This document shows, piece by piece, positions 46,428 to 57,473 of a DNA stretch of 64,000 nt. The position numbers and the translations under genes are program-made. The first letter of the stretch is position 1. Each line of letters starts with the position of its first letter. The DNA lies in assembly GCF_030269925.1 (NCBI RefSeq), contig NC_085111.1, forward strand, positions 6,688,142 to 6,752,141. The letters are read 5' to 3'. The notes under the pieces were generated by a model. The model did not search any database. It was given only the letters and a program-made list of their open reading frames with translations, and had not been told where the DNA came from. The stretch comes from Bombyx mori. Taxonomy: Eukaryota > Arthropoda > Insecta > Lepidoptera > Bombycidae.

Positions 46428-46690
46428 ACGACTGTTTACCTTTAAAAATGCATTTTTGTACCCTCAGCTTCAGTACACGATTGTTTGTTTACCTTTAAAA
46501 ATTCATTTTTGTACCCTCAGCTTCAGTACACGACTGTTTGTTTACCTCTTTAAAAATGCATTTTTGTACCCTCAGCTTCAGTACACGACTGTTTGTTTAC
46601 CTTTAAAAATGCATTTTTGTACCCTCAGCTTCAGTACACGACTGTTTGTTTACCTTTAAAAATGCATTTTTGTACCCTCAGCTTCAGTAC
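46428..46690 (+). repeat. 53-bp tandem repeat, five units
   Basis: The landmark 'ccctcag' recurs at 46461, 46514, 46569, 46622 and 46675, giving spacings of 53, 55, 53 and 53 bp. Units are almost identical; one has an extra 'ct' and one has 'attcat' for 'atgcat'. An open frame at 46456-46659 simply reads the repeat and is not taken as a gene. Confidence 0.95.
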
Positions 46691-46691
46691 A

Positions 46692-47871
46692 TGGCGTAAT
46701 GTGTAATATGCCATATAGATTAGGCCTCTTGTCGAGCTATCAGACAATTATTTCATCACTCGTCAGATTTTTCCTACAGGATATAGGGTCCTCCAATGGG
46801 CCTTGCGTTGTCCGTCTATGGCTCATTTTTACGGTTACATTAGGTGATCGTTCCACTTTGCATGACTATGCCGAGGCTTAAGAATTTTCCTAAATATGTA
46901 CTAAACACGTACTCAGTCCTAATGGATTCACCTGATCCCCTTTCGTAGCTGTTGGACATTCATTATTTGCTATAATGCTAACAGCAGCCAAAGTCTAAAT
47001 CACCATACTCGTCGAACTCGTCGAAGAATTCGATTGATACTTAGCTCATAGCATAAGCCCACTGAGTATCTCGCCAAATCTCCTCAACTCCGATTCTAAA
47101 CGCATTTGGCAAGCAGTGCCTTCGAGATAATTATCCCCCACGGAGGTACTCCGACACAGATAATTCCTGGGATTCAGTCACCCATCCATGCCAATAAATG
47201 AATAAATTATAGTTTAAAAGAAGGTGAATTGTTCTTGTTAAAACAAATCTCATATCTCATGAACCCAAACTGAATGAGCTTTTCAATGTTAGAGTCCTAT
47301 TACCCACCATCCAGCTTCATTATCAGACATTTATTATATTTTCATTAGAAAATAATTAAATTGCGAAGTTTCTGATAAAACAAATTACATGTCGGCGATA
47401 ATTGAATTCAAAGATTCTATTACACTTATTGGTTACACATTACGGTTTTTAATTAAAATGTCATTAAAATATGTAGGTATAGCTTTATCATAAGCACGAT
47501 AATATTCGGTTACTTTTAAAGCGTCAGGTAATACGTGTAAATCAAGGTAATGTGACGTTTGCCATCAGCCCGCCGCATTACAGAATTCGCAAAGCGTATG
47601 GCGGGCAGATTATCATTTGAATGTGCCCACAGACGATTGTTGGATTTTCGTGACAGTTGTACAATGGGGAAAGAGACCCGAAGCGAAATATTTTTACGTA
47701 ATAAAACCGATGTTTTTCGTGTTCGTTCGGTGAAATTACAATTTCACCACGAGTTACATTTTGCGTTACCTCTTCTTTGTGTTAAGGTTTCACTGTTTCC
47801 TTGATTTATTGAAGATTTGGGTTTGAATGGCTTTGTTTTTTTTTTTTAATAACAATTTTGAATCGTCGTTG
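46692..47871. other. Mostly unrecognised; possible family F relative
   Basis: Near 47040-47190 'cccactgagtatctcgcc' resembles family F in reverse, but diverged. The frame at 47559-47804 (81 codons) is not recognised. Confidence 0.4.
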
Positions 47872-48249
47872 TCTAAACGATAAGACGTCCGTATAAGACG
47901 TACTTATCTAGCGATGCACCGGTGATCGAATCCTGCTGGCAAGTACCAATTTTTCTAATGAAATACGTACTTAACAAATATAAATGTGTACGATTGACTT
48001 TCACGGTGAAGGAAAAACATCGTGTAGTAAAAGTCAAATCCGCAAAATTGTAATTTGCGTAGTTACTGGTGGTAGGATTACTTGTTAGTCCACACGAGTA
48101 CCACCACCCTGCCTATTTCTGCCGTGAAGCAGTAATGAATTTCGGTTTGAAGTGTGGGGCAGCCGTTGTAACTATACTGAGACCTTAGAACTCATATTTC
48201 AAGGTGGACCTTGAGCTCCGACCACCCACCTAAGCAATAAATAAATAAA
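47872..48249 (+). repeat. Bm1 SINE with tRNA-like head, deleted near the 3' end
   Basis: Head 'tcgtcgttgtctaaacgata' through 'gatgcaccggtgatcgaatc' (diverged box-like sequences), the middle 'accaatttttctaatgaaat', the 'tggtggtagg' boundary and tail. About 70 bp between 'caaggtgga' and 'gagctccga' are missing. Confidence 0.88.
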
Positions 48250-49130
48250 AGTTTTAAACATTAAATTCTCATTACGTATCCCGACGCATATTGGAAGTTT
48301 ATTATGAAAATATTACCTATACATACGTAAACTCGTATATAGTATTGCGACGAAAAATAAATGATACCTACTTGAATCCTAAAAAAACATAATTCCTTAT
48401 CTTTTTTTATTTACCTTCGTAAGTCGAGACCAGTCTTTTCTGTGTATTTTGCAAGTCACTACCAATCATAGTAATGGCGTCGCGTCATTCTCACTCTCCA
48501 TAAAATGATCTGAAAAATGATAAAGCACGTAAAAATTAACAAGAAAATAAGATCTAAAAGCCATAGAGTGACTTGGTGCTTTAGATCGAATTTATGATGA
48601 TCATTAAACTATCTAAATAAATTACCAAGTTCAATATTTAGAAGCAGTGATCGGTAACTAATATTAGCAGTTAAAAAAGCTATTATTTTTTAGAAACATT
48701 TTTACTTCTAATCAATTTTATAACTGTAAAAATCGATTTACTTTTAATAAAGATAAAGTCTTATATAGCCTCCACGTTATAGGAGGGGTATTGACTCCAA
48801 AACCTCTTTACGACACGCGAAGTGTTAGGAGGCGTGCAACCGCGGCGAAAAAATAATTTTCCGTGGCTCCTAGCGATACGCAAGAGATTCCCCATTAGAG
48901 CGACTATGGGTACGCCATTAAATAAACATCTCTGGTTCCCCGCTAGTTATTAGCGCAGCCTCCCCAACCACTCGAACCTCAGTGATACGGCACGCAGACG
49001 GAAGCGGGGGCAAAATCAATTTCATTTTTCGACACGTGCATTACTGCTGTGTTTGAACCAGACTCCTTAACGTATCTTTAATTATGTTCTTAATTTAAAA
49101 CGCGATTTAAATTGTCTACGCGATATAAGC
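48250..49130. other. Unrecognised sequence with a GC-richer patch
   Basis: 48770-49020 is GC-richer than its surroundings, with no gene recognised. It ends with 'gggggcaaaatcaattt', part of a motif seen three times in the window. Confidence 0.4.
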
Positions 49131-49622
49131 TCTATATATTAATAAGTGAAGGAAAAACTTTGTATCCCTTTTTACGAAAATTGCGCGGACGGAGGAGTAT
49201 GAAATTTCCCACACTTATAGAGAATATAGAGAAGGAATGTAGAATGTTAATATTTTTTAACATTTTGCACTCCTAAATCCTCGCTGCTCCTCGCTGCATA
49301 AATCATTAAATAATAAATAATACATAATACATTAAATCAATAAAAAAACATTACACACACTACCATGTACGTATTTGACGCACACACGCATTCATATTAT
49401 TTATTTATTGTCAAACTTTTGTTCTTGACGTCTGTGATCAAATTGAGAATAGTGGAATAGATTAAATTTTGTTTGTCTTTATTAATATTTTTCTATAGTG
49501 TAGTCTTGGTGAAATTTGTGATTATAGAAGTATAATAATCTTTGAAAATAGAATTATAATAGTGTACAGACTTACAATTTCAATTAATTATAGTCGAATT
49601 TCGATTACTGCGGGACCACTAG
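49131..49622 (+). mobile_element. Helitron-like element, family C, long copy
   Basis: The 5' end TCTATATATTAATAAGTGAA matches the minus-strand start of 7770-8150. The 3' end has a slightly mutated hairpin (agtcgaatttcgatt), 'gcgggacca' and CTAG before host T. The interior is about 110 bp longer than in the other copy. The base before the 5' TC is C rather than A. Confidence 0.75.
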
Positions 49623-50602
49623 TAAGCTTAAATCGATTTGGTGAAAATGAAAACTTTAAATATGACGTGTGAATTTGTCTTAAAATCGTTGAGATTAGCT
49701 TAGAAACAAGAGTGATGCAATATTCGTTGCACTCGAGTGAAATATCTCTCGAGTACTATACAATTCTTTCACCGGTTTAATGTTTTGTAATCCATTCTGA
49801 TAACCTCGTTTTGTTCAAAGTGCACTCGTTTCGTGTCATTACAGCAAAGCGAACTGATACACACGAACACCAAAGTACTAAGGCTGTTGTCAAAAAGGCG
49901 ATCTTCTTTATTACGATGGCTGAAAGCAGAAAATCGAATGAAGTCTTATAACTAGTTGAAAGTGGTGCGGTTTTCTTATACGATGTTTTACTGCGATTGA
50001 TTCCGTCCGCAAGACGGACGACGGACCCGAGCAGCGCTATCCCGTACTTATCTAATTTTATTGTCACTCGAAGACGTCCCAACCCTCTGCTAGAGACCGT
50101 TCCGCGGATACTAGAAAATTCTCCTATCGATATTTTTATCTTAAAGAAGGATCTTTATTTGTTAGCAGTTAAACTCAATTCTTCGTCTTGTTTCTTAGAT
50201 AAAAGTAGTGCACATTCTTGGTATATATTGGTAGAAAATAATTTGCGTCATTGCTTAGTCACGACATGCAGGTATTGGGAGCTAAGTCTGAAATGTCAAG
50301 GTGAAGATGCTTGAGTTATAGATAAAGGAGTAAACGGTATATAATATCTAAGGATCGCGTGCTATGCCTGGAAACTTGTTCGACGGTCGTCTAGAATAAC
50401 CATGTAAGAGCTCTAATCTTGCGCATAAATAATATTCTTGCAAAACATTATCTGATTCAGTTCTCTTTGGTCTCATCATTCATGCTGCATACCATTACAA
50501 GATTAGATATAATACCACAAGGAAAAGATATCGTACACTTTGTGTTACAATGAGTCGTCATAGAAAGCTTCAAACATAGTTGAATCATAGAACATTTCGT
50601 TG

Positions 50603-50608
<6 letters not shown>
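49623..50608. other. Unrecognised sequence
   Basis: Overlapping frames at 49777-50082 (minus) and 49997-50314 (plus), each about 100 codons, have no recognisable domain. Neither is supported as a gene. Confidence 0.4.
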
Positions 50609-50635
<27 letters not shown>

Positions 50636-52125
50636 TTGCCCTTGTAGGCAGACGAGCATACGGCCCACCTGATGGTGAGTGGTTACCGTCGCCCATGGAC
50701 TTCAGCAATGCCAGGGGCAGAGCCAAGCCGCTGCCTACCGCTTAATACTCTCCACAAGCCTCGTTTGAAGAAGGACATGTCATAGCGCTCGGGAAACACC
50801 GTGGAGGGGAGCTCATTCCATAGCCGGATGGTACGTGGCAAAAAAGATCTCTGGAAACGCACTGTGGATGACCGCAGTGGCTCCAGGTAGTATGGATGAA
50901 CTCTACTCCGGTGGCGGGCGGTGCGATGGTAAAAACGAGATGCCGGTATCATCTCGAACAATTCCTCAGAGCACTCCCCATGGAACATGCGGTACAGAAT
51001 ACAGAGGGAACCGAAGTCCCTCCGCAGACCCAGAGGCTCCAAACGATCCGTGAGAATGGGATTATCGACAATCCGAACGGCCCTCTTCTGTATGGAGTCA
51101 AATGGAAGAAGCTGGTATTTGGGAGCCCCGGCCCAGAGATGGGAGCAGTACTCCACGCGAGGCCGGACTTGAGCTTTATAAAGCAAAAGTCTTTGTCCAG
51201 GCGTGAAGTACCGCTTTGCTCTGTTGAGGACTCCCAGCATTTTGGACGCCAACTTGGCTTTGCCTTCCAAATGACTCCGAAACTGGACATCGCTCGAAAT
51301 GTCGACCCCAAGTATCCCGATACTCTCGGAAGGTTGCAGGGATACTCCTTGGAATTGCGGCGCCATGACAAAGGGGTCCTTCTTCGCAGTGAACGCGCAA
51401 ACTTGTGTCTTTATCGGGTTGAATTGAACTAAGTTCAATTCACCCCATTCGGAGACTCGCCCCAGAGAGTTCTCCACTTCAGACACAAGTTTTGATCGTC
51501 TCTCTTGCACCGCGCTCCGAGAGACACTCTGATGGCCGATATATCGCGCATCCCCCGTGCTGTCATCCGCATAGCAATGCATGCCATCAATAGACAGCAT
51601 GTCATTGATATACAGGATGAAAAGCGTGGGGGAGAGCACCGAACCTTGTGGAACGCCAGCGTTAATGGTCATGGTATCAGAGCAGTCACCGTCTACAACG
51701 ACCGTGATGCTCCGCCCATCCAAAAAGCTAGCGATCCACTTGCAGAGTCCCTCGGGGATTCCGTAAGATGGTAGCTTCGATAGAAGTGCCCTATGCCAGA
51801 CCCTGTCGAAGGCCTTCGCGATATCAAGGCTCACAGCAAGAGCCTCGCCCTTGCTCTCCAAGGCTTCAGCCCACCTGTGAGTAAGGTATACAAGAAGATC
51901 GCCAGCTGAGCGACCGTGACGGAAACCGTACTGTCGGTCACTGATCAGCTGGCGATCCTCAAGATACTTCAGGAGTTGTGTATTTATTATTCGCTCCATC
52001 ACCTTGGAAAGCAAGGAAGTTATCGCGATAGGCCTATAGCTCGACGGGTCCGACCGGTCACCCTTCTTGGGGATAGGGTGGACGTGGGCGGTCTTCCATG
52101 AAGACGGAACCCTGTTAGCGCAATT
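50609..52125 (-). mobile_element. 5'-truncated jockey-type LINE with poly(A)
   Basis: About 1.5 kb in the minus orientation. A 25-base T run at 50609-50633 is its poly(A) tail, followed inward by the 3' region shared with short copies at 5262, 20868, 35271 and 58655, and then a long reverse-transcriptase frame. The 5' end is lost at about 52125, where A/T-rich sequence leads directly to a plus-strand Bm1. The endonuclease half is missing, so it cannot mobilise itself. It may be B. mori BMC1 or a relative; the name is from recall and uncertain. Confidence 0.88.
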
Positions 52126-52212
52126 CAAAATCTCAAATCTCAAAATAATAATAATTTCAAAATAATTTACTGGTGGTAGGACCTCTTGTGAGTCCGCACG
52201 GGTAGGTACCAC
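50683..52212 (-). CDS. Reverse transcriptase of jockey-type LINE, N-terminally truncated
   Basis: A 509-codon open frame. Residues from about 30 onward are LINE-derived; the first ~29 come from reading into the adjacent Bm1 and spacer, so the annotated start is not a natural one. Reverse transcriptase motifs appear in order: YRPIAITS at ~59-66, QYGFR at ~94-98, SLDIAKAFD at ~128-136 with the first catalytic Asp, GVPQGSVLSP at ~186-195, and YADD at ~214-217 with the remaining two Asp. The thumb region and C-terminal LINE segment (VEYCSHLWAG and RLWNELP) follow. The protein would copy LINE RNA at a nicked target, but the apurinic endonuclease domain and ORF1 are missing. The lack of internal stops suggests a recent insertion. 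Expression is unlikely. Confidence 0.9.
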   Translation of the reverse strand: MVPTRADSQEVLPPVNYFEIIIILRFEILNCANRVPSSWKTAHVHPIPKKGDRSDPSSYRPIAITSLLSKVMERIINTQLLKYLEDRQLISDRQYGFRHGRSAGDLLVYLTHRWAEALESKGEALAVSLDIAKAFDRVWHRALLSKLPSYGIPEGLCKWIASFLDGRSITVVVDGDCSDTMTINAGVPQGSVLSPTLFILYINDMLSIDGMHCYADDSTGDARYIGHQSVSRSAVQERRSKLVSEVENSLGRVSEWGELNLVQFNPIKTQVCAFTAKKDPFVMAPQFQGVSLQPSESIGILGVDISSDVQFRSHLEGKAKLASKMLGVLNRAKRYFTPGQRLLLYKAQVRPRVEYCSHLWAGAPKYQLLPFDSIQKRAVRIVDNPILTDRLEPLGLRRDFGSLCILYRMFHGECSEELFEMIPASRFYHRTARHRSRVHPYYLEPLRSSTVRFQRSFLPRTIRLWNELPSTVFPERYDMSFFKRGLWRVLSGRQRLGSAPGIAEVHGRR

Positions 52213-52421
52213 CGCCCCGCCTATTTCTGCCGTGAAGCAGTAATGCGTTTCGGTTTGAAGGATGGGGCAGCCGTTGTGACTATACTGAGATCTTAGAACT
52301 ATATCTCAAGGTGTGTGGCGCATTTACGTTGTAGATGTCTATGGGCTCCAGTAACCACTTAACACCAGGTGGGCTGTGAGCTCGTCCACACATCAAAGCA
52401 ATAAAAAAATTTAAAAAAAAA
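52168..52421 (+). repeat. Bm1-type SINE, tail portion
   Basis: 'tactggtggtaggacctctt' to 'cacatcaaagcaat' plus an A-rich end. It begins about 40 bp from the 5' truncation point of the LINE and points away from it. Confidence 0.92.
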
Positions 52422-53207
52422 TTACTCATCAATCAGCTATGCTCAACTATTATTATATTCATTACATACAATCTGAATGTCAATTCATGTGCGCAATAGT
52501 CAAAGCTCAACGGATAACATCGTAGTCGTCAGTGAGCACTGAAAGTGATTAAGCTGCAAAAGTAGTCTTAATTTTAACCCAAGAAATTTGTTATTTTTAA
52601 TTATAAATTGCATTATTATATTGCATTATTTTAAAAACATTTGGTTATTTTTTAATAGACATAGCATAATCGTAGCCAGTTTAATATACATAGCATTATT
52701 AATATTCAACGCTTTGAGGTTTGTGTAGGCGAACGCACCGGTGCAAAAGTCAGCTGAGATAATTCATTCGTGTTTCATGCGTAGACAACTTGTCTTGCCA
52801 TCATTGTGGAAATCTCGCTTCTACACAGCTTCATAGATAAATTAACTTGTTGTCTAAAAGAACATCGTATGCTGCATTTTAATCAAATCAACTGAAATCT
52901 ACACTCAAAATAAAAATCATTTTTGAATTACAATAAAACATCGTTCTGAAGTAACCCGCACAAGACACACATGCTGCTTAGCACGCAAGGGAGTTAAAGC
53001 GCCTTGCCCTCGTCGTACTCATATCGAACCTGCCTTTGATCTTTGTGGCTACAATGCTCGTCAGTAACTCCTGAAACCTGATGCCGGGCTCCTACTAGTT
53101 CGACAGTCATCTCGCAAAGAAAGCACGAGTGATTTCGTCCCGCACCAACTCACTATGTTGCGTGAATTGTGAAACAAAAATCACATGAACTACTCACACA
53201 AACAAAA
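52422..53207. other. Unrecognised sequence
   Basis: No gene or element recognised. Confidence 0.4.
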
Positions 53208-53458
53208 AAATTTTTTTTTTATTGCTTATATAGGTGAACGAGCTCACAGCCCACCTGGTGTTAAGTGGTTACTGGAGCCCATAGACATCCACAACGTAAA
53301 TGCGCCACCCACCTTGAGATACAAGTTCTAAGGTCTCAAGTATAGTTACAACGGCTGCCCCACCCTTCAAACCGAAACGCATTACTGCTTCACGGCAGAA
53401 ATAGGCAGGGTGGTGGTACCTACCCGTGCGGACTCACAAGAGGTCCTACCACCAGTAA
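53208..53458 (-). repeat. Bm1-type SINE, tail portion
   Basis: Poly(T), 'attgcttatataggtgaacg' through 'ctaccaccagtaa', close to the window consensus. No tRNA-like head. Confidence 0.92.
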
Positions 53459-54603
53459 TCTCCATTGCTTCGTTTAAGAATCTCTTCTCGTGTAAATCTG
53501 TCTTAGGCACTTGTGGTTATACATGCACCGTTATTGTCTAGGTCTTAGGAGCTGCTGTGGCTAAAATGCAACTAAACAGAGATATGTGTGTCACAAATGC
53601 TTTTGGGTGTAACATAACAAAATTAAATCCACGAAGCTAAATGAAACGCCTTAAGCTCTGGGAGTGTGTTACAGATTCTTGTTTTTGCGGTATTTAACAG
53701 AACCGGATTTCGTACATTACGTTCTGGGAATATTGGACCCATACAGGAGCAATTAACGCCGAAATTTATTCCTGGAATATTTAATGTATGCTATGAATGC
53801 AAAATGTGATTCTGGATAAGTATTATATTTCATTAAATTGAGTTCGTCCCTTTTTTTTTATTATCCGACATCAACAAAGTCTGGATGTGGAAACTAGCAT
53901 AAGGTGTATTAAAATGTGCATTTGAGTGTATTGTCGGTAGCCTAAAATTAGATATTTCTTTATTTTAGAGGGCTCGACGCTTGTGCATATACATTTACTT
54001 AAGTAAAGTCAATGATAAAATCTGATGCAATAAATGAAATTTAATTTCGTTTCAAGTATTAACATGGTCCCTATGGGCTTTTCAAAATGACAATAATTCA
54101 CCTCCACTCCAACCCTGCGTAACTCTGACTGTTTTGCGGGAGCTGTGTTCTCATCTCTTCGGCGCATTAGCTATGATAATTGGAACATTTGCTTTGCGAA
54201 TGGGATGACATCGGGACACTTCGTGTAATAATAACGTGGCAGAGCATTCGCGGTTTATGGCTCTACGTGTTTGCGCTTCCGAATCTAATTTGAACGAGCC
54301 GAAACGTGCCACGTTAGGATTTTGCGGTACGATTGTTAGAAAATTTGCTGCCGAAGTGCCTTAGAAGTCGATTGTAATGTTTATGTTTAAATTCTAATTT
54401 AATGTTGTTAGAGACTATTTGTGCTCACCATACGAGCTGTTTTCATTTTAGCCATTACAATTTAGAAGATTCAACTTCAAATTTTGTAGTTGGGCTCTTA
54501 ATTGAATAGGTACCTAGTTAGTTAGTGCATTTTACACGGGCTAATTATGCTGTATTTGGTGGGACCAATCAATCATCATATATGAGTCGTATGAATCTAT
54601 GGA
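53459..54603. other. Unrecognised sequence
   Basis: No gene or element recognised; no frame of note. Confidence 0.4.
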
Positions 54604-54972
54604 TAGTTACGCGTTGGGGTTCGGGATAAATAAATGTTCCACCAAAGTAAAACTAGAAACTGTATTCAACACTTAGAACACTTAAAACGCTTCACAAACA
54701 CCTTAAAATTCTCAATTCACTTCAGATCCGGTGGTTGTTTCGCTTCGTAGCAGTTCCGATTACTAACTGACTGCGTGCCATCTCTGAAACATTTTTATAG
54801 CCGATACCACATCCCTAGAATTATCGAGAATATTCCACATAAGTCGAGTATTGTGTGCTTCCGCTATCTGACATAGATGGCGTTGTACTTCTCGAGCGTT
54901 CTAGATGCTACTAGATCCTTCGATATTTGTTCGGCTATTCAGATAGATGGTGTTACTATTACCATTGTAACA
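54604..54972 (-). mobile_element. Solo LTR, retrotransposon family L, older copy
   Basis: Same family as 42187-42578, in reverse: it starts 'gttacgcgttgggg', shares 'tacttctcgagcgttctaga' and 'atggtgttactattacc', and ends 'tgtaaca'. The terminal TGTTACG is mutated and no clear duplication remains. Read on the minus strand it holds a good TATA box 'ggctataaaa' with an initiator 'cagtcagttag' downstream. Confidence 0.8.
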
Positions 54973-55800
54973 TTAATATAATTAAAAGTAAAACTTCCAA
55001 AACCGAATAAAAAATGAAAAGAGTAGGTATTGATTTCATTACGAATAGGAGAATTCAGTCTATCTAGCCATTTTCTACGGTACATACAAACACAGATCGA
55101 AATTTTGATCATTACTCTGCTACGTTTTCAAACGAAAAATTCAAATCCACTTTGACAGGAACTGCATGACAAACGAGGTAGGAAAACGAAACGTGGCGAA
55201 CTATAAATTCATAAAGCAATAGACAGTCAGACAAGTGTTGCTCACAATTTTGGGTTCTGTACACTATTTGAAATGATGAGATCGAATGACAGCGATTCGA
55301 AATTTGTTGAGTTGTATTAAAAAAAATTGTTAATATAATATTATCATGTTCTCATTGCAATGAAGTTTAGTTGTCAAATGTATAGTGGTAGCCGGTGGTT
55401 GATCAATCTGATATATTTGAAGTACATTTCGATTCATTAAATTGCTTTCCTATTTTTGTTTATCTTAAGGAATATCTGCAAGAAATTACACCTAACGATA
55501 AAAACTAATCGTATTTTTATATCTTTTTAAGTATATATTATTATATACTCTTTCGGATTTATTTAAAAGTGAAAAAGTGTAATTAGTGGATGATTCGTTT
55601 TTGTAACATCAGTAAAGAATTTAGAAGAGCTTAAATTCTTTCGTTTTTACATGAATAAACAACAAATATACTTTATTTATTATGTATTATAAATGTTGTA
55701 TTATAAATTTAATTTATGTTCGATCCTTTTTGACAATAAAATAAATATAAACCAGATATTAGAACTTAATAAAATTTATCTCACTGATGAATCGTATAAT
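54973..55800. other. Unrecognised AT-rich sequence
   Basis: No gene or element recognised. Confidence 0.4.
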
Positions 55801-56088
55801 ATAGTACGAATTTCGATTCTTCTTCTTTTTCTCCACCTTATCCCACAAGGTGGGGTCGGCACAGCTAATTTTTCTCTTCCATTCTCTTCTATCAGCCGTC
55901 AACTCAACACTCACCCCTCTCTCTCTCTCATATCGTCATTCACACACTCCATCCATGTCTTCTTTGGTCGACCTCTTCCCCCTCTACCTTGCACTACCAT
56001 TTCCATACATCTCCTAGTTACATGCATCTTCTCTCTACGCATCACATGTCCATACCACGCTACCACCACCATAGTACGAATTTCGATT
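55801..56088 (-). mobile_element. RTE-like LINE 3' stub with 18-bp target duplication
   Basis: The insertion 55819-56070 lies between exact copies of 'atagtacgaatttcgatt' (55801-55818 and 56071-56088). On the minus strand it reads the same C-terminal module as 57149-57430, from WYGHVMRR on, and ends in a 'aaaaagaagaag' tail. A plus-strand frame of 147 codons across it is a shadow. Confidence 0.9.
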
Positions 56089-56368
56089 ACTATACGGAAT
56101 CCTAAAAATTCCAGAGAGTCGCAATTCTCGGTCTAGTGGCTGCCACTTCGGTTGACTGATGACCGCTGCTCGGCTGAGCTAACCTCGGATTGTTCCACAA
56201 AGCGCTGAATCTAATTATTCTATGTTTTAATGACGGGTTTTTTCCACAACAGTCTTATTGATTTATACAATATAACTGAGCATTACGCATTACGAAAGCA
56301 GTGAAAGAAATGTTCTCCTATGTTTAAAAGGTTTATTGGAAAGTCTGTAAATGCACTTTTATGTGACA

Positions 56369-56655
56369 CTAGATGATGACCGAGTTTAGCTCGTTTTTTT
56401 TTTGATAACGCCATCTTTTTGTGTCTTTAAAGCGGTTGGTTGCCTTCAATTAAGAAAAATAGTATTATTATTTGCCAATAGATGTCGGGAAGAGTTGATT
56501 ATTGAAAACACAAAATTTTCTGAAACTAAATCGTAGCTAGATCGATTTATCGCCCCCGAAATCCCCTGTATACTAAATTTTATGGAAATCGTTGGAGCCG
56601 TGTCCGAGATTCAGATTATATATATACAAGAATTGCTCGTTTAAAGGTATAATAT
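56369..56655 (-). mobile_element. Helitron-like element, family J (3' end defined)
   Basis: On the minus strand the 3' end has a short hairpin (cgag/ctcg in 'acgagctaaactcggt'), then 'catcatCTAG' before host T. The body holds 'gtgtccgagattcagatt' and 'gaattgctcgtttaaagg'. The 5' start is unclear. Confidence 0.55.
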
Positions 56656-57132
56656 AATAATAATAATAAGATAAAGTTGTATTTTTAAATAATTATATTC
56701 GCGGATTTCAATATTAATCCAATTATAATAAATATTCTCATAGTAAATCTATTGTGTTTATTATATGTATATTATGCTATTTGAATTCCTATCTTTGAAA
56801 TAACAGTCTTAACAAGGCATATTTAGGTTTTAGTCTAGATTCAGTGTTTGGAATTACGGTGGTTAGGTACGTTAAAATGACTAGATTAAATTATATTAAT
56901 GTTAGTTATTTTGTTGAGTTTATCATTGACTACACATCGGAAATACTTGAGACCGTAGATTGACAATTTTGCGAAAGAATATTCTTCTTTTTTTTTATTG
57001 AACCATTTTATACCAGCTGTAGTTTTGAAACGCGAAGGGTAATTTGCTTATTTTAAATTTAATCTTATTTAATATATAATCTTATTTAGGTTTATTTTAA
57101 ATTTAATCAGATAACTATAATTATTTTTTACG

Positions 57133-57473
57133 TATTTTTACAGAAACTGAGAATGAGTATATCAGAGGAAGTGTGAAAGTGGCCCCGGTAAGCAACAAAT
57201 TAAGGAGCGGACGGTTAGCGTGGTATGGACATGTGATGCGTAGAGAGAAGATGCATGTGACTAGGAGATGTATGGAAATGGTAGTGCAAGGTAGAGGGGG
57301 AAGAGGTCGACCGAAGAAGACATGGATGGAGTGTGTGAATGACGATATGAGAGAGAGAGGAGTGAGTGTTGAGATGACGGCTGATAGAAGAGAATGGACG
57401 AGAAAAAATAGCTGTACCGACCCCATCTAGTGGGATAAGGTGGAGAAAAAGAAGAAGTATTTTTACAGAAACT
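57133..57473 (+). mobile_element. RTE-like LINE 3' stub with 16-bp target duplication
   Basis: Exact 'tatttttacagaaact' at 57133-57148 and 57458-57473 brackets the 309-bp insertion 57149-57457. It carries an intact C-terminal reading frame and a GAA-rich tail. Two other copies of this family, at 40.3 and 55.8 kb, are inverted. Confidence 0.92.
57149..57430 (+). pseudogene. RTE-like LINE C-terminal coding fragment
   Basis: The frame opens at the first base of the insertion: ENEYIRGSVKVAPV, then KLRSGRLAWYGHVMRR, a GRGGRGRPKKTW segment, CVNDDMRERGV, DRREW and a TAG stop after SCTDPI. These are the conserved last ~94 residues of a LINE protein, a Trp/Gly/His and RGRP-rich module after the reverse transcriptase. 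No catalytic domain is included and no natural start exists. Confidence 0.85.

Noticed and set aside
46456..46659. Open frame encoding a repetitive 67-residue peptide
   Set aside because: The frame only reads the 53-bp DNA repeat; 53 is not a multiple of 3, so the peptide units are not kept in frame.
50896..51432. 178-codon plus-strand open frame
   Set aside because: It lies entirely opposite the LINE reverse transcriptase and shows no protein motif; a shadow frame.
55693..56136. 147-codon plus-strand open frame
   Set aside because: It crosses the LINE stub on its non-coding strand and both copies of the target duplication.
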